Below are positions 5,646 to 6,256 of a DNA stretch of 6,256 nucleotides, one piece after another. The DNA lies in the NCBI GenBank assembly GCA_003852805.1, contig RDDY01000079.1, positions 1 to 6,256 of the forward strand. Direction: 5' to 3'. This DNA is from Chryseobacterium sp. GTDB taxonomy: Bacteria > Bacteroidota > Bacteroidia > Flavobacteriales > Weeksellaceae. Below the pieces are notes generated by a model. It was not told the origin of the DNA. It made no database searches and saw nothing but the letters and a program-made list of their open reading frames with translations. A program made the translations under genes and the position numbers. Every line of letters starts with the position of its first letter. The first letter of the stretch is position 1.

Positions 5646-6256
5646 ATGTATTATAGAAAAGGTTGCGGCAAAGGCTTCATGTACAAGGATGACAGCGGCA
5701 GAACGATAAAAGACAAAGAGACAAAAGACTGGATCAAGTCGCTCGCCATTCCGCCGGCGTGGACCGAGGTACAAATCAGTGAAGACCGAGACGCCGACCT
5801 CTTGGCCACCGGCCGCGACAACAAAGGCAGAAAACAGTACATCTACCACCCCGACTACCGAGAGCGGAGAAACCAAAACAAATTCGACAGAATCCTACTG
5901 TTTGCCGAACGCTTGGAGCCGATGCGTCGCGTTACCGGTCAACATCTAAGGAAACGGAAAATGTGCAGGGAAAAGGTCTTGGCATGCATGGTTCGCCTCA
6001 TGGATCACGCCTACTTTCGGCCCGGCAGTCCCAAATATACCGAAGAGAACAAAAGCTATGGACTGACCACCCTGCGCAGTCGTCATCTTGAAATCGATGG
6101 CGACGAACTTATTTTTTCATACCGCGGCAAATCGGGCAAGGACCAAGAACGGCATGTAACGGATCACCGCCTTGCAAAAGTTGTTACCGAGTTGGATGAA
6201 ATGCCGGGTTATCGAATCTTCAAATACATAGGTGATGACGGAAACCGCCACGAGGT
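5646..6256 (+). CDS. DNA topoisomerase IB, poxvirus-type, N-terminal part (partial, 3' end outside window)
   Basis: Type IB topoisomerases relax supercoils by nicking one strand through a 3'-phosphotyrosyl link. The frame runs from ATG 5646 to the window edge without a stop (203 residues). Family motifs seen are CGKGFMYKDDSGRTIKD (7-23), LAIPPAWTEVQI (33-44), ATGRDNKGRKQYIYHPDYR (54-72), NKFDRILLFAERL (78-90), REKVLACMVRLMDHAYFRPG (108-127), YTEENKSYGLTTLRSRH (131-147) and FSYRGKSGKDQE (157-168). R125 lines up with vaccinia R130: the 18 residues from it to the GLxTL motif match in spacing. The second lysine of GKSGK (K165) corresponds to catalytic K167. The remaining catalytic arginine, histidine and the tyrosine lie beyond the edge, so activity cannot be judged. 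Only about 8 residues precede the GKGF motif, fewer than in most bacterial members. The frame is open upstream, so TTG 5616 is an alternative start, and M12 at 5679 a less likely one. No convincing promoter was found in 5600-5645. Confidence 0.93.
   Translation, partial: MYYRKGCGKGFMYKDDSGRTIKDKETKDWIKSLAIPPAWTEVQISEDRDADLLATGRDNKGRKQYIYHPDYRERRNQNKFDRILLFAERLEPMRRVTGQHLRKRKMCREKVLACMVRLMDHAYFRPGSPKYTEENKSYGLTTLRSRHLEIDGDELIFSYRGKSGKDQERHVTDHRLAKVVTELDEMPGYRIFKYIGDDGNRHE

Noticed and set aside
5598..5876. Two - strand frames (92 and 63 codons) opposite the start of the topoisomerase gene
   Set aside because: The + strand encodes an unmistakable topoisomerase IB sequence over the same bases, and one of these frames would begin its 3' end in the mscL terminator.

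Overview
The window looks like ordinary chromosomal backbone of a Bacteroidota bacterium, most likely class Flavobacteriia. Three observations support this. One protein ends in a type IX secretion (T9SS) type A sorting domain, a system confined to this phylum. Perfect TAnnTTTG promoter elements, the Bacteroidota -7 consensus, precede three of the genes. Upstream of start codons the sequence is A/T-rich and lacks a clear Shine-Dalgarno motif. The base composition is higher in G+C than I would expect for many flavobacteria, but I cannot name a genus.

Layout, left to right. The C-terminal half of acetyl-CoA synthetase (acs, + strand) enters from the left edge and ends at 1015. A perfect 11-bp hairpin at 1020-1046 separates it from a convergent - strand gene (1067-2587) for a secreted, multi-domain T9SS cargo protein. 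Upstream of that, on the same strand, is rarA (2663-3946), an AAA+ ATPase of replication-fork maintenance, which starts with TTG. A 70-bp divergent promoter region carries back-to-back TAnnTTTG elements for rarA (-) and for yidD (+). Rightwards follow yidD (4017-4268), lgt (4282-5130), mscL (5171-5563, with its own promoter element) and a strong intrinsic terminator (5574-5599). Last comes the 5' part of a poxvirus-type DNA topoisomerase IB gene (from 5646), cut by the window edge.

How the genes relate. yidD and lgt are 13 bp apart and form a clear two-gene unit for membrane-protein insertion and lipoprotein maturation. mscL, another inner-membrane gene, follows closely. The remaining genes (acs, the T9SS cargo gene, rarA, the topoisomerase gene) appear to be unrelated neighbours. 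No RNA genes, CRISPR arrays, insertion sequences, phage genes or defence systems were seen, and I did not find a previously undescribed system. The points most worth a second look are the short, divergent topoisomerase IB N-terminus, the divergent rarA/yidD promoter region with a possibly leaderless yidD transcript, and the TTG start of rarA.
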